Source of the DNA: Micromonospora sp. WMMA1363
GTDB taxonomy: Bacteria > Actinomycetota > Actinomycetes > Mycobacteriales > Micromonosporaceae
Direction: 5' to 3'
Length of the DNA stretch: 64,000 bases
NCBI RefSeq assembly: GCF_030345795.1
Contig: NZ_JAUALB010000001.1
Coordinates: forward strand, 1,607,001-1,671,000
Part shown: piece by piece, positions 1 to 7,955 of the stretch
Layout: the number at the start of each line of letters is the position of its first letter
Numbering within the stretch: the stretch's first letter is position 1
The notes under the pieces: model-generated
Seen by the model: only the letters and a program-made list of their open reading frames with translations
Told to the model about the DNA's origin: nothing
Databases searched by the model: none
Program-made: the position numbers and the translations under genes

Positions 1-256
1 GATCAGGATGCTTCCGCTCACGACCCTCGACGTCGCCCGCCGGGGCACCGGAACGAAACCCGACCTCGCTCCCGCCGCTGAACGGGAGGGCATACCTCTT
101 TGCCGGTGCCGGGGCGACGACGGTGTCCGGTACGGCACGCGCCTTCGCGTGCGCCACCGCCGGGGTGACGCCCGCACCAATAATTGCCACGGGTACCAGT
201 AACCCGATACCCACCACCATAGTGCGCTTGACCGCAGCCCAGTGATGTCTATTCAC
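1..256 (-). CDS. Exported protein, N-terminal part only (cut by window edge)
   Basis: A minus-strand reading frame opens with GTG at 254-256 and runs off the left edge without a stop, so only about 85 residues are visible. A GAAAGGG ribosome site lies 7 bases upstream of the GTG. The protein starts with a clear Sec signal peptide: a basic n-region (MNRHHWAAVKRT), a hydrophobic core (VVGIGLLVPVAIIGAGV) and an Ala-x-Ala cleavage site (AVAHA) near residue 37. The visible mature part is rich in Ala, Pro and Gly, with no domain I can name. The product should be secreted or periplasmic. The reading frame, signal peptide and ribosome site are seen directly; function is unknown. Confidence 0.6.
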   Translation of the reverse strand, partial: MNRHHWAAVKRTMVVGIGLLVPVAIIGAGVTPAVAHAKARAVPDTVVAPAPAKRYALPFSGGSEVGFRSGAPAGDVEGRERKHPD

Positions 257-696
257 AGCCGACCCTTTCGTGCAGGGCCCAGGCAGCCGGGACCGCCCGA
301 GTCACCGGAATGAGAAACAGAACGCAGGCCGATCCGGCCACCTATTGGCCGAATCGGGCGACAGACGCACGCTGTAACGCCTTTGAGGGATTGCACTCCC
401 GCAGTGCTGGCTCGTCTCGTTTGACCGTATCAGCCTGGGTTGCTTCACGGGGTGCGCTTGGTTGGATCGTGAATAGGCGGTGGAACTCGCGGGGCTGGTG
501 TGAATTCTGTCGTGCATCGGGAAAAGCTGTTGTTCCCCACGCCCAGCCGATCCGGCGTGGACCGGCTCGACTTCGACCAACCGCCGAAGCCGGCATGGAG
601 GCGCAGATCAACGGCGTGGCGGTCTACCGCCCCGCGGATCGAGCGGTCACACATCACCGGCTCGGTGCACGGGAAGGGACACCGGCGCCCAGCCGG
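257..696. other. Intergenic, no gene recognised
   Basis: These 440 bases separate the start of the left-edge gene from the stop of the flavoprotein gene, both on the minus strand. Several short open frames exist on both strands, but they overlap each other, lack ribosome sites and encode low-complexity Arg/Pro-rich products, as expected of chance frames in high-G+C DNA. The part near 257-300 must hold the left-edge gene's promoter. No clear hairpin terminator was seen. Confidence 0.5.
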
Positions 697-2352
697 TCAT
701 CCCACCTGGGATCGGACCGCACGACCGGCGACGCGGCCGGAGAACAGACAACCACCGAGGAAGCTGCCCTCGAGGGCGTTGTAGCCCATCATCCCGCCAC
801 CGCCGAACCCGGCGACCTCGCCGGCGGCGTACAGGCCCGGAACGACGGTGCCGTCGTCGGCCAGGCAGCGCCCATCGAGGTCGGTCTCGAGCCCACCGAG
901 GGTCTTGCGAGAGAGAATGTTGAGCCGGACCGCGATGAGGGGCCCAGCCTTCGGGTCGAGGATTCGGTGCGGCGCGGCGACGCGGATGAGTCGGTCGCCC
1001 CGGTACGTGCGGGCGGAACGGATCGCGACGACCTGCGCGTCCTTGCTGAACGTGTTGGTGAGCTGCCGGTCGCGGTTGGCGATGAGGGTACGCAGCGGCT
1101 CGAGCGCAATGGCGGGCGCCTCCGGGTCGGCGAGACGGTTCATGCCGATCACCAGATCCTCGAGGGTGTCGGCAACGACGAAGTCCTCGCCGTGCTGCTT
1201 GAACGCCTCGACGGGGCCAGGGGCCCCGGCTCTGACCCGGGACAGCAGGAGCATCAGGTCCTTGCCGGTGAGGTCGGGGTTCTGCTCGGACCCGGAGAGC
1301 GCGAACTCCTTCTCGATGATCTTCTGTGTGAGGATGAACCAGGAGTAGTCATAGCCGGTCTGCCGGAGGTGGCGCAGGGTGCCGAGGGTGTCGAACCCGG
1401 GGAAGTACGGGGCGGGCAGCCGGTTGCCCGCGGCGTCGAGCCACAGCGAGGAGGGGCCGGGCAGGATGCGGATGCCGTGGTTGTCCCAGACCGGATTCCA
1501 GTTACGCAGGCCCTCGACGTAATGCCACATCCGGTCGGGATTGATGACGCGGGCGCCGGCGTGTTGACTGATGGCCAGCATCCGGCCGTCGACGTGCGCG
1601 GGGACGCCGGAGACCATCCGCTTCGGCGGGGTGCCGAGGCGGGCGGGCCAGGCCGCGCGGACCAGGTCGTGATTGCCGCCGATGCCGCCGCTGGTGACGA
1701 TGACCGCCTGCGCGCGGGACTCGAAGTCACCGATGACGGTGCGGCTGCTCCGCTGACCGCGCTCGGCGGTGCTGGGTTCGAGCACGACGCCACGCACCCC
1801 GACCACGGCACCAGCCTCGACGAGCAACTCGTCGACCGGGTGCCGGAACGCGAACCGGATCCGCCCGGCGGCGGCGTGCTCGTGGACCCGCCGCGCGAAC
1901 GGCGCCACGACGCCGGGCCCGGTGCCCCAGGTGATGTGGAACCGGGGAACCGAGTTGCCGTGTCCGCCGGCGCGGCCGTCGCCGCGCTCGGCCCAGCCGA
2001 CGACCGGGAAGAGGCGGTGTCCCATCCCCCGCAGCCACGACCGCTTCTCGCCGGCCGCGAACTCCAGGTACGCCTCGGCCCACGCTCGGGGCCAGTGGTC
2101 CTCCTCCCGGTCGAACTGGGCGCTGCCGAACCAGTCCTGCCGGGCCAGTTCGAGCGAGTCGGTGACCCCCAGTCGCCGTTGCTCGGGGCTGTCGACCAGG
2201 AACAGCCCGCCCAGGCTCCAGAACGCCTGGCCGCCCAGGTTCTGTTCACCTTCCTGGTCGACCAGCAGCACCGTGCGGCCCGCATCGGCCACCTCGGCGG
2301 CTGCGGTCAGACCGGCGAGACCGGCTCCGACGACGATGGCGTCAGCGTCCAC
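697..2352 (-). CDS. FAD-binding dehydrogenase, fumarate-reductase/KstD-like flavoprotein
   Basis: This 551-residue flavoprotein begins with a Rossmann FAD-binding motif (VVGAGLAGLTAA, residues 7-18) followed by the acidic strand end LLVDQEG that binds the FAD ribose. The C-terminus has the second FAD signature (GLYAAGEVAGFGGGG, about residues 510-525), typical of the succinate dehydrogenase/fumarate reductase and 3-ketosteroid dehydrogenase superfamily. The long middle region fits the actinobacterial 'FAD-binding dehydrogenase' group, whose substrate is usually unknown. There is no signal peptide, so it should be cytoplasmic. The GTG start is supported by a GGAGG site 8 bases upstream. It stands alone, so context gives no substrate; a steroid-like or other alpha,beta-dehydrogenation is only a family guess. 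Confidence 0.85.
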   Translation of the reverse strand: MDADAIVVGAGLAGLTAAAEVADAGRTVLLVDQEGEQNLGGQAFWSLGGLFLVDSPEQRRLGVTDSLELARQDWFGSAQFDREEDHWPRAWAEAYLEFAAGEKRSWLRGMGHRLFPVVGWAERGDGRAGGHGNSVPRFHITWGTGPGVVAPFARRVHEHAAAGRIRFAFRHPVDELLVEAGAVVGVRGVVLEPSTAERGQRSSRTVIGDFESRAQAVIVTSGGIGGNHDLVRAAWPARLGTPPKRMVSGVPAHVDGRMLAISQHAGARVINPDRMWHYVEGLRNWNPVWDNHGIRILPGPSSLWLDAAGNRLPAPYFPGFDTLGTLRHLRQTGYDYSWFILTQKIIEKEFALSGSEQNPDLTGKDLMLLLSRVRAGAPGPVEAFKQHGEDFVVADTLEDLVIGMNRLADPEAPAIALEPLRTLIANRDRQLTNTFSKDAQVVAIRSARTYRGDRLIRVAAPHRILDPKAGPLIAVRLNILSRKTLGGLETDLDGRCLADDGTVVPGLYAAGEVAGFGGGGMMGYNALEGSFLGGCLFSGRVAGRAVRSQVG

Positions 2353-3248
2353 GAACGTGCCCTCCGATAGCGGTCGACGATTGGTCCCGTCCTCCGACCG
2401 GCGTTACCGCCGCTGGCCGACGGCTGCCCACCTCGATCTCCCCGTCCAGTGCGCTCGCCGAGCATACCCAGCCCCTCTCCGAGCGGGTCGCCGCAGTGGT
2501 CGACCAGATACCGGCCTGACGACACACGCCTGCCGCGCCGTCCGTGATGTTGTCGACGCCGCGCGATCCACCCGTGCAAAGCGCGACCACTGGCGGCCAC
2601 GCCGCAGACCAGAAGCACCCCGCGGGCCAGGCGCACTCGTCGCAGCCAAGCCTGGATGGCGTGTTCCGACGCGAACAGCGCCCCGAACCAGGGCCGACGG
2701 GCTCGGGCACAGACAGGTCACGGTCTACCGGACGGCTGAGCGTGACTGACGATATAGCGTCGAAGCGTGAGCCCCGCCCCTGAGATCGTCGTTGCCGCCG
2801 TCGGCGACCTGATCATCATGCGCGACAATCCCACGACATGGTCCGACACGTGAGCGAGCGGCTGCGCGCCGCCGACATCACGTTCGGTCAGTTGGAGACC
2901 GCGTACTCCGACAAGGGCTGCCGCGGGCGTTCCGGTTCTACGAGCCGGTCGATCCCCGGCACGACCTGAGAACTACAGGTCGGATGTCAATGATCGTCCA
3001 TCCATAGTCACCGGCAGCCGCGTCGCCAGGGTGAGCTTCCAGGCCGATCCGGCGTGGTGTCGCCGACGGCGCGAGGTGCTCTCCATCCGCCCACCGCTCG
3101 ATCATCCAGGCCCCTGGCCGCGGCTGCCGCACGAGTGTCGACATGCGACAGCCGCCCGCAGAGACTGCCGACTACGCACGGACCGCTCGACGTCGAAGGC
3201 TCCCCATTCCGGTTGTCCTCAACCCGAGTCGTCCCTGCTCACCGGCCG
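2353..3248. other. Gene-poor stretch with one decayed gene
   Basis: About 900 bases between the flavoprotein and lipase genes hold no intact gene that I can support. The only recognisable coding trace is the CapA-like remnant listed separately at 2767-2920. A minus-strand frame at 2938-3144 encodes a 68-residue peptide with a less skewed composition than the other chance frames, but I could not match it to a family and it has no convincing ribosome site. The stretch looks like decaying DNA. Confidence 0.45.
2767..2920 (+). pseudogene. CapA-like (poly-gamma-glutamate synthesis type) remnant
   Basis: A GTG-initiated frame reads EIVVAAVGDLII and then MRDN, a start typical of CapA family proteins of the calcineurin-like fold, and stops at once. 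Shifting one frame continues the family pattern: HDMVRHVSERLRAAD followed by ITFGQLETAYSDKG, where the FGQLE segment is a hallmark of these proteins. After this the similarity is lost. So about 50 residues of an original protein of roughly 350-450 remain, with a frameshift near 2832 and loss of the rest. It cannot encode a working enzyme. The family call rests on recalled consensus and should be tested by alignment. Confidence 0.5.
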
Positions 3249-3917
3249 TCAAGCGATGAAGTCCCGGACCTTGGTGTAGTTCCCGGAGTCGTCGTTCATG
3301 TCGGTGTGCCCCTTGCAGCCCACGGACGTGTTGACCGCGCCGTCCAGTTTCGCCGACTCATCCGGGTTGATCAAAGCATCGCAGGTCGACCAGAGGGTGG
3401 CGTAGTCCACGCTTCCGGGAGTCTCGTCGCCGGAGTTGAGGGTCTTGAGGAAGCTGCTGCCCAGAACCATCTCCTTACAGGAGGTGTAGAAGGCGCAGAA
3501 CACGGCCACGTCGGTTCCGTGGTTCACGCCGGCGACGGAGACGAAGTCGTCCACCGCGGATGTCCCACCGCCGTACTTCAGGTACCAGCGGGAGCTGAGG
3601 GCACCCATCGAGTGGGCAACGAGGTCGACCTTGGCGGCGCCGGTCGCCGCGAGCACCTCCTGCACCTTGGTCTTGAGCTGCGTGGCGGTGGTCGCGTTGG
3701 ACTGCTTCCAGTCATAGGACCAGGTGTGCAGCTCGGAGCTCGTGTAGCCATCCGCCTTGAACTTGCCGATCCAGGTGTTCCAGGTACTAGCGGAGCTGCT
3801 CAACCCGTGGACGAAGATGACAGGGTTCCGGGTCGCGGCGTGCGCGGGCGACGGGGCGACCAGCGACGCCGCCACCACCAGGGCGGCAACGAGGACAGTG
3901 CGGACGAAGCGTCTCAT
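3249..3917 (-). CDS. Secreted alpha/beta-hydrolase lipase
   Basis: The 222-residue product starts with a signal peptide ([20 protein letters not shown], cleavage after PAHA near residue 27). The mature protein opens with [13 protein letters not shown], the oxyanion-hole region of bacterial lipases. The nucleophile elbow is VAHSMGA, an Ala-for-first-Gly variant of GxSxG that is common in Bacillus and Streptomyces lipases. A late CKGHTDM segment can supply the catalytic His. Cysteine pairs (CAFYTSC) suggest disulphides. The frame extends further upstream, but the Met before the signal peptide has a GAGAGAG ribosome site, so I start at 3917. It should hydrolyse acyl esters outside the cell. Its neighbour is a secreted phospholipase on the other strand. 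Confidence 0.85.
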   Translation of the reverse strand: MRRFVRTVLVAALVVAASLVAPSPAHAATRNPVIFVHGLSSSASTWNTWIGKFKADGYTSSELHTWSYDWKQSNATTATQLKTKVQEVLAATGAAKVDLVAHSMGALSSRWYLKYGGGTSAVDDFVSVAGVNHGTDVAVFCAFYTSCKEMVLGSSFLKTLNSGDETPGSVDYATLWSTCDALINPDESAKLDGAVNTSVGCKGHTDMNDDSGNYTKVRDFIA

Positions 3918-4439
3918 GGGGGATCTCTCTCGACTCAGCCAGGCCGGAGGTTGCCGGGCTCTGGATCTGACGGGGGGGATGAAGCGCACCGGCCAGTGAT
4001 TCCCGTCAATCTGCCACGGGAGCCTTGTTACCGCTAGGTAGCGCCATGTTTCGATCAGGTAACGCAGGCCACGATGCCCCGCGACGGGCACCGTCGCGCC
4101 CAGCTGAGTGGCGGCACCGCACCGGTCAACGCTGCCCCGCACGCTCGCCACCGCCCGTCGACGGAAGCCAAGCCCGGGCAGCCACCGGGAGGCGGCCCGA
4201 CAGCCACCCGAACCCACCGCCATCGCCCACCTGAGGGCAGTCATCCGCACCGGACCGGCCACGCCGCGTCGACACCCCGACCGAGGCCGCGACGGCACGA
4301 TTCGCGCCCACCAATGGCCGGCCAACCAGCCACGGATCTCCGGTGGTCGATCAGACGGCACTTGGTCTGGACCTGTTATTAACTTATATTTATCGATGCC
4401 ACACTAGCCTTGGCTGTCCCGAAACATCGAGGAGGATAA
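3918..4439. other. Divergent intergenic region, lipase and phospholipase
   Basis: These 522 bases lie between two divergently transcribed secreted-enzyme genes and must hold both promoters. The short open frames inside have no ribosome sites or recognisable products. Two elements stand out: an inverted hexamer pair (GTTACC near 4028, GGTAAC near 4060) about 150 bases upstream of the lipase start, and an AT-rich island at 4374-4395, listed separately. A shared regulator of the two lipolytic genes is possible, but nothing in the sequence proves it. Confidence 0.4.
4374..4395 (+). promoter_or_regulatory. AT-rich promoter-like island upstream of phospholipase gene
   Basis: In DNA of about 70% G+C this 22-base segment is almost entirely A/T and contains overlapping TTAACTTATATTTAT tracts. 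It ends about 45 bases before the phospholipase GTG start. It offers several possible -10 hexamers, but no confident -35 partner is visible. The position and composition suggest promoter melting; the exact start site cannot be read from the sequence. Confidence 0.35.
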
Positions 4440-5498
4440 GTGCTAGCACGTCGCGCGTCGACCGTCGCCGCCCTCATGATCGCAAGCCTGGCGGTGCCGC
4501 TCCAACAAGCCGTGGCCGCTCCGGCCAACGACACGCCTCTCGCGTCCGCCACCACTGTCGGCATTCACAACACCTACGAGCAGACGTCCTTCGACTATCT
4601 GGCTGCGGCACTGGACACCGGCACCAGCATGATCGAGATCGACATCTGGCCGAACATCTTCACCCAGAAGTGGAAGGTCAGCCACGACGAGCCACTGAGC
4701 AACAACAACAACTGCACCACCGGGTCAACCCTCGCCGACCTCTACACCGGCAGCAGGAACAAGCACTTCAGTGACTGCCTGGACAACGTCCGGGTCTGGC
4801 TCGACGCCCATCCCGACAGCGGCCCACTCATGATCAAAATTGAGCCGAAGCTGGGCCTCGCCACCGCCTTTGGCATGGGCGCGGATCAGATAGACAGCCT
4901 TATCCGCAGTCACCTCGGCGACCGCGTCTTCCGCCCGGCGGATCTCCTGGCCAAACCCGGCGGAGGCTGGTATCAGACCCTCGACCAAGCCGCCCGGGCG
5001 GGCAACTGGCCCACCCGTGAGCAACTCGCCGGACGCGTACTTTTCAACATCATCCCCGGCACCGCGGAGAACCGGAATCCATTCGACTGGTGGCCCACCA
5101 ACGAGCAGTACGCGGGGCACCTCCGCAACCTCGCGGCAGCCGGAAAAATCGACAAGGCGCAGATCTTTCCCACCGCCATGGGAACCTCCGGCGGCGACCC
5201 CCGCGACCGGTACGACGCCACCGTCCGGCCCTGGTTCGTCGTGTTCGACAGCGGAGCCTCCGGGTGGCTCAACCGCGACACCACCTGGTTCGCCGACAAC
5301 AACTACCTGCTCGTGATGACCAGCGCCCACGCGGTCCAGCCGGCCATCAGCGGCACCAACCCCACCGAGGACGAAGCGCGGGACCGGCTGCTTCTGCTGG
5401 CCGCCGCCAATGCCAGCATCATCACCAGTGACTGGACAAAGCTGCCACAGATCCAGTCCATGGTTGTTCCGCGAGGGGCCCAGCACGGAACAGCGTAG
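4440..5498 (+). CDS. Secreted phosphatidylinositol-specific phospholipase C-like protein
   Basis: The 352-residue protein has a signal peptide (MLARRASTVAALMIASLAV, cleavage near VAA at residue 27) and a PI-PLC X-type TIM-barrel signature. Near the N-terminus are the first catalytic His in GIHNTYEQ, the metal-binding acidic strand MIEIDIWPN, and the second His in KVSHDEPL. Streptomyces Ca2+-dependent PI-PLC enzymes use this two-His plus Glu/Asp arrangement. Later segments (KIEPKL, FNIIPGT) fit the barrel. It would cleave phosphoinositides or related phosphodiesters outside the cell. A strong GAGGAGG ribosome site precedes the GTG start. A perfect hairpin follows the stop. The true lipid substrate is not determinable here. 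Confidence 0.85.
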   Translation: MLARRASTVAALMIASLAVPLQQAVAAPANDTPLASATTVGIHNTYEQTSFDYLAAALDTGTSMIEIDIWPNIFTQKWKVSHDEPLSNNNNCTTGSTLADLYTGSRNKHFSDCLDNVRVWLDAHPDSGPLMIKIEPKLGLATAFGMGADQIDSLIRSHLGDRVFRPADLLAKPGGGWYQTLDQAARAGNWPTREQLAGRVLFNIIPGTAENRNPFDWWPTNEQYAGHLRNLAAAGKIDKAQIFPTAMGTSGGDPRDRYDATVRPWFVVFDSGASGWLNRDTTWFADNNYLLVMTSAHAVQPAISGTNPTEDEARDRLLLLAAANASIITSDWTKLPQIQSMVVPRGAQHGTA

Positions 5499-5519
5499 CT
5501 CCCCGGTTCGACCCCGGGC

Positions 5520-5560
5520 GTGGTCCACTGCGGATGCACCGAGCATCCGCAGTGGACCAC
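5520..5560. terminator. Perfect 18-bp hairpin between convergent genes
   Basis: GTGGTCCACTGCGGATGC at 5520-5537 is followed by a 5-base loop and its exact reverse complement at 5543-5560. It lies 21 bases after the phospholipase stop and 36 bases before the stop of the convergent small gene, so it can serve as a bidirectional terminator. There is no T-tract, which is common for actinobacterial terminators. Confidence 0.75.
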
Positions 5561-5596
5561 CTCACGGCGACCATCGCGTGATCGCGGGTCACTCCC

Positions 5597-6058
5597 TCAC
5601 AGCACGGTCCACTCGGTGAACACCGCCGGGCCACCGTCACCCGGCGTGCACACCAGTCGGGTCGGTCCCGGTGCCACGTTCTCCAGCATGAAGCGACCCA
5701 AAACGTCGGCATCGGTGCCGGCGTCGGCGTCCAGCTGCTCGACCCGCACCCGCGCGGGCTGCGGCGGCACCAGCTGACCGACTATGCGCAGGCGGTCACG
5801 GATCCGGGACATCTCGACCTCGATGGTCAACATGTCGGCCCGGAAGGTGAGCAGCCGTGCCCCTGCGCCGCGCACCCCGGCCACGGCGGACGGGCTGTCG
5901 TCGACCAGTCGGGCGAGCTCGGTGTCGAGCGTGCGCCAGTCATAGCTCGCGATGGCGGAGGCCAGCACCGGCGCCGGGACCGGGTCGACCTCGGCCAGCA
6001 GGTTGCCCAGCCGGACGAGCAGATCGTCGTCGGATGTGATCGCTCGGTCGTCACTCAT
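5597..6058 (-). CDS. Unknown acidic protein coupled to ECF sigma factor
   Basis: This 153-residue acidic protein has no signal peptide or membrane segment and matches no family I can name. Its ATG overlaps the stop codon of the sigma-factor gene (ATGA at 6055-6058), so the two are translationally coupled and probably made together. The N-terminal part (about residues 1-60) looks helical. The C-terminal part (about 95-153) looks beta-rich and ends in VFTEWTVL. Its position as the gene directly after an ECF sigma factor suggests a partner or modulator of that sigma factor, but classical anti-sigma features (a transmembrane helix, an HxxxCxxC zinc motif) are absent. A soluble effector of the neighbouring protease system is equally possible. 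Confidence 0.75.
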   Translation of the reverse strand: MSDDRAITSDDDLLVRLGNLLAEVDPVPAPVLASAIASYDWRTLDTELARLVDDSPSAVAGVRGAGARLLTFRADMLTIEVEMSRIRDRLRIVGQLVPPQPARVRVEQLDADAGTDADVLGRFMLENVAPGPTRLVCTPGDGGPAVFTEWTVL

Positions 6059-6639
6059 ACGTCCGCACGTTCCTCTTTGGTCCGTTGCCTCGGCCCAGGC
6101 TCCCCCAGGCTAGCTCGGAGGGCGGCCAGGCACCGAGCGCGGGTGGGACCGAGACTGCCGATGGGTACCGAAAGCGCCGCCGCAGCGACCGCGTAGCTCT
6201 GCGTCGGCTCGAGCACCAGCAACCGCAGCAGTTCCTGGCAGCGGGCCGGCAGGCCACGAAACGCGTGCCACAGCTCGGCGTCGGTCTCCTCGGCAACGAG
6301 TCGCTGCCATGGCGCCGGCTGTGTGTCGTCGACCGGCTCGGGCGTCGCGGACTCCGGCATCGGCACCTCCCGCCGGCTGCGCAGCAGGGCGAGGGCCTCC
6401 CGGCGGGCGGTGGTCGCCAGCCAGGCCCCCACCGACGCGGGATTGCGGAGTTGGCCGAGGTTCTCCACGAGCCGCAGCCAGGTGGCCTGGCTGACGTCCG
6501 CGGCGTCGGCTTCACCGAGCCGGAACCCGCGCGCCACCGCCCACACCAGCCTGGCGTACCGGCGCACCAACGCATCCCATGCCGCCTGGTCACCGCCCGC
6601 CGCAGCGCGCACCTGGCCGGCAACGTCGTCGTGGCTCAT
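6055..6639 (-). CDS. ECF-type RNA polymerase sigma factor
   Basis: The 194-residue product has the two ECF sigma domains. Region 2 lies at about residues 10-75 and includes the recognition segment VSQATWLRLVENL. Region 4, at about 120-180, has a helix-turn-helix (RCQELLRLLVL then AAALSVPIGSLGPTRARCL). The acidic linker MPESATPEPVDDTQP joins them. The frame stays open upstream to 6906, but the Met at 6639 starts exactly where family similarity starts and sits 32 bases after the protease stop, so I use it. It is the middle gene of a minus-strand operon: subtilisin-like protease, sigma factor, small unknown. It should direct RNA polymerase to a small regulon, perhaps including the divergent TPR-CHAT gene. 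Confidence 0.85.
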   Translation of the reverse strand: MSHDDVAGQVRAAAGGDQAAWDALVRRYARLVWAVARGFRLGEADAADVSQATWLRLVENLGQLRNPASVGAWLATTARREALALLRSRREVPMPESATPEPVDDTQPAPWQRLVAEETDAELWHAFRGLPARCQELLRLLVLEPTQSYAVAAAALSVPIGSLGPTRARCLAALRASLGEPGPRQRTKEERADV

Positions 6640-6671
6640 GACGACACATCGTACCGGTGCGCCGAGACCGT

Positions 6672-7850
6672 TCATATCAGCCCAACATGACCGCCGAACC
6701 GCTGCCCGGCCGCTGCCACCTCCGCCCGCAGTTGGTCGGTGGCGGCCACCGCGCCGACCCCGCCGCCGATCCGCCCGGCGATCTCGGCGGCGACTCGCGG
6801 CGCGGCGAACGAGGTGCCGCTCCACAACGCCCAGCCCTCCGGAAAAAGAGTGTGGTCGATGAAAGTGCTTCTGACATCCTGACCGGGCGCGACGAGACTG
6901 ACCCACGGCCCGCTGTTGCTCCAGTCACACAGGTCCGAGCCGTCGTGCGCGGCGACCGCCACCACCTGCTGGCTCCACGACTCGCCGGCACCGGCGAACG
7001 CGGCCGGCCAGAACGGCTCGCTACGGTTGCCGTCATTGCCGGCGGCGGCGACGACCACGCGGTCGGCGCCGGACAGGGCCTGGTGCAACGCCGCCTGCAC
7101 GCCGACCGGTGCGGCACCGTCGACGGTGAATCCGCCGAGGGACAGGTTGATCACCTTGGTGTCCGGGTGCAGCCGTCCGAGCGCCGCGGCGAGTTGATCC
7201 TCAGTGCAGATGCCGAACGTGTCCAGTACCCGTACCACTCGCAGGGTCACCCGGTCCGTGTGCGTCGTGACCACGCCACCGATGAAGTTGGCATGACCGA
7301 CGTCGCCGTCGAGAAGTCCGTCGTTGTCGACATCGGTCTCGGTTTCCAGCTCCACCCCGTCCGGTGCGAGGTAGTCGGTGGGAAGTGGGGTCTCGCGCCA
7401 CAACCCGGTGTCCACGATGGTGACCGGGACTGGGTCGATGTTGCCCGCCGGCGGCTTGATCGTCGATGCGGCAGCCGGGATCGGTGGGCCGAACGGGCCG
7501 CCATGGTTGAACGGGCTGGACAGGAAGACGTGGTTGGGAGTGACCAGACGGGCGCCGACCGGGCGGTCGGCGTGCAGAGCTCGGACCGCGCCCCGCACGT
7601 CCAGCCCCGGTGCCCGGTAGCGACGCAGGCCCGGCAGCAGTTCATCGTCGCCGGAACCCGGCCGCGCCGCGTACGCGCGGCCGAGGTACCGCTCGACGTT
7701 CCGCCGGCCGTCGTCGACGCAGAGCAACTCGTCCGCCACATACCAGGCGCGAGAACCGCCGGCGGTGGCGTACGTCAGTTGTGGAAGGCTCTCCATCCGT
7801 GCCTGGCGGCGGCTGGCGAAGCGGCTGAGCCGTTCCGGGGACGTGGGCAT
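6672..7850 (-). CDS. Cytoplasmic S8 (subtilisin-like) serine protease
   Basis: The 392-residue protein carries a full subtilisin triad: Asp147 in TIVDTGLW, His186 in DVGHANFIGGVV and Ser347 in WSGTSFAAPRVA, with the oxyanion Asn272 in AAAGNDG. It has no signal peptide and no clear pro-domain of the secreted type, so it is probably intracellular. The first 130 residues are a family-specific extension that may recognise substrate or keep the enzyme silent. It is the first gene of an operon with an ECF sigma factor and a small unknown, and it is divergent from a TPR-CHAT protein across a 105-base gap. This arrangement suggests a regulated proteolysis module rather than nutrient digestion; the substrate is unknown. 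Confidence 0.85.
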   Translation of the reverse strand: MPTSPERLSRFASRRQARMESLPQLTYATAGGSRAWYVADELLCVDDGRRNVERYLGRAYAARPGSGDDELLPGLRRYRAPGLDVRGAVRALHADRPVGARLVTPNHVFLSSPFNHGGPFGPPIPAAASTIKPPAGNIDPVPVTIVDTGLWRETPLPTDYLAPDGVELETETDVDNDGLLDGDVGHANFIGGVVTTHTDRVTLRVVRVLDTFGICTEDQLAAALGRLHPDTKVINLSLGGFTVDGAAPVGVQAALHQALSGADRVVVAAAGNDGNRSEPFWPAAFAGAGESWSQQVVAVAAHDGSDLCDWSNSGPWVSLVAPGQDVRSTFIDHTLFPEGWALWSGTSFAAPRVAAEIAGRIGGGVGAVAATDQLRAEVAAAGQRFGGHVGLI

Positions 7851-7955
7851 TGCTATCTCCCTCTCTTGGCGATCGTCGCGGCAAGTATGAGAAGTCGATG
7901 CCCGCCCCTGATACGACGGGTATCCGACAGTCGACCACTGTGTCAGGATCGCCGG

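Noticed and set aside
310..2370. Long plus-strand open frame of 686 codons
   Set aside because: It is antisense to the flavoprotein gene, which has clear FAD motifs and a ribosome site; the plus-strand product is low-complexity.
5501..5523. tRNA T-arm-like motif (CCCGG, TTCGACC, CCGGG) just after the phospholipase stop
   Set aside because: The T-loop pattern is good, but the spacing to a CCA end is wrong and the preceding bases are phospholipase coding sequence, so no tRNA body exists. An attachment-site remnant is possible but unsupported.
6657..7955. N-terminal extension of the TPR-CHAT frame upstream to 6657
   Set aside because: That part is antisense to the subtilisin gene and lacks any domain; the GTG at 7956 has a ribosome site and starts the repeats.
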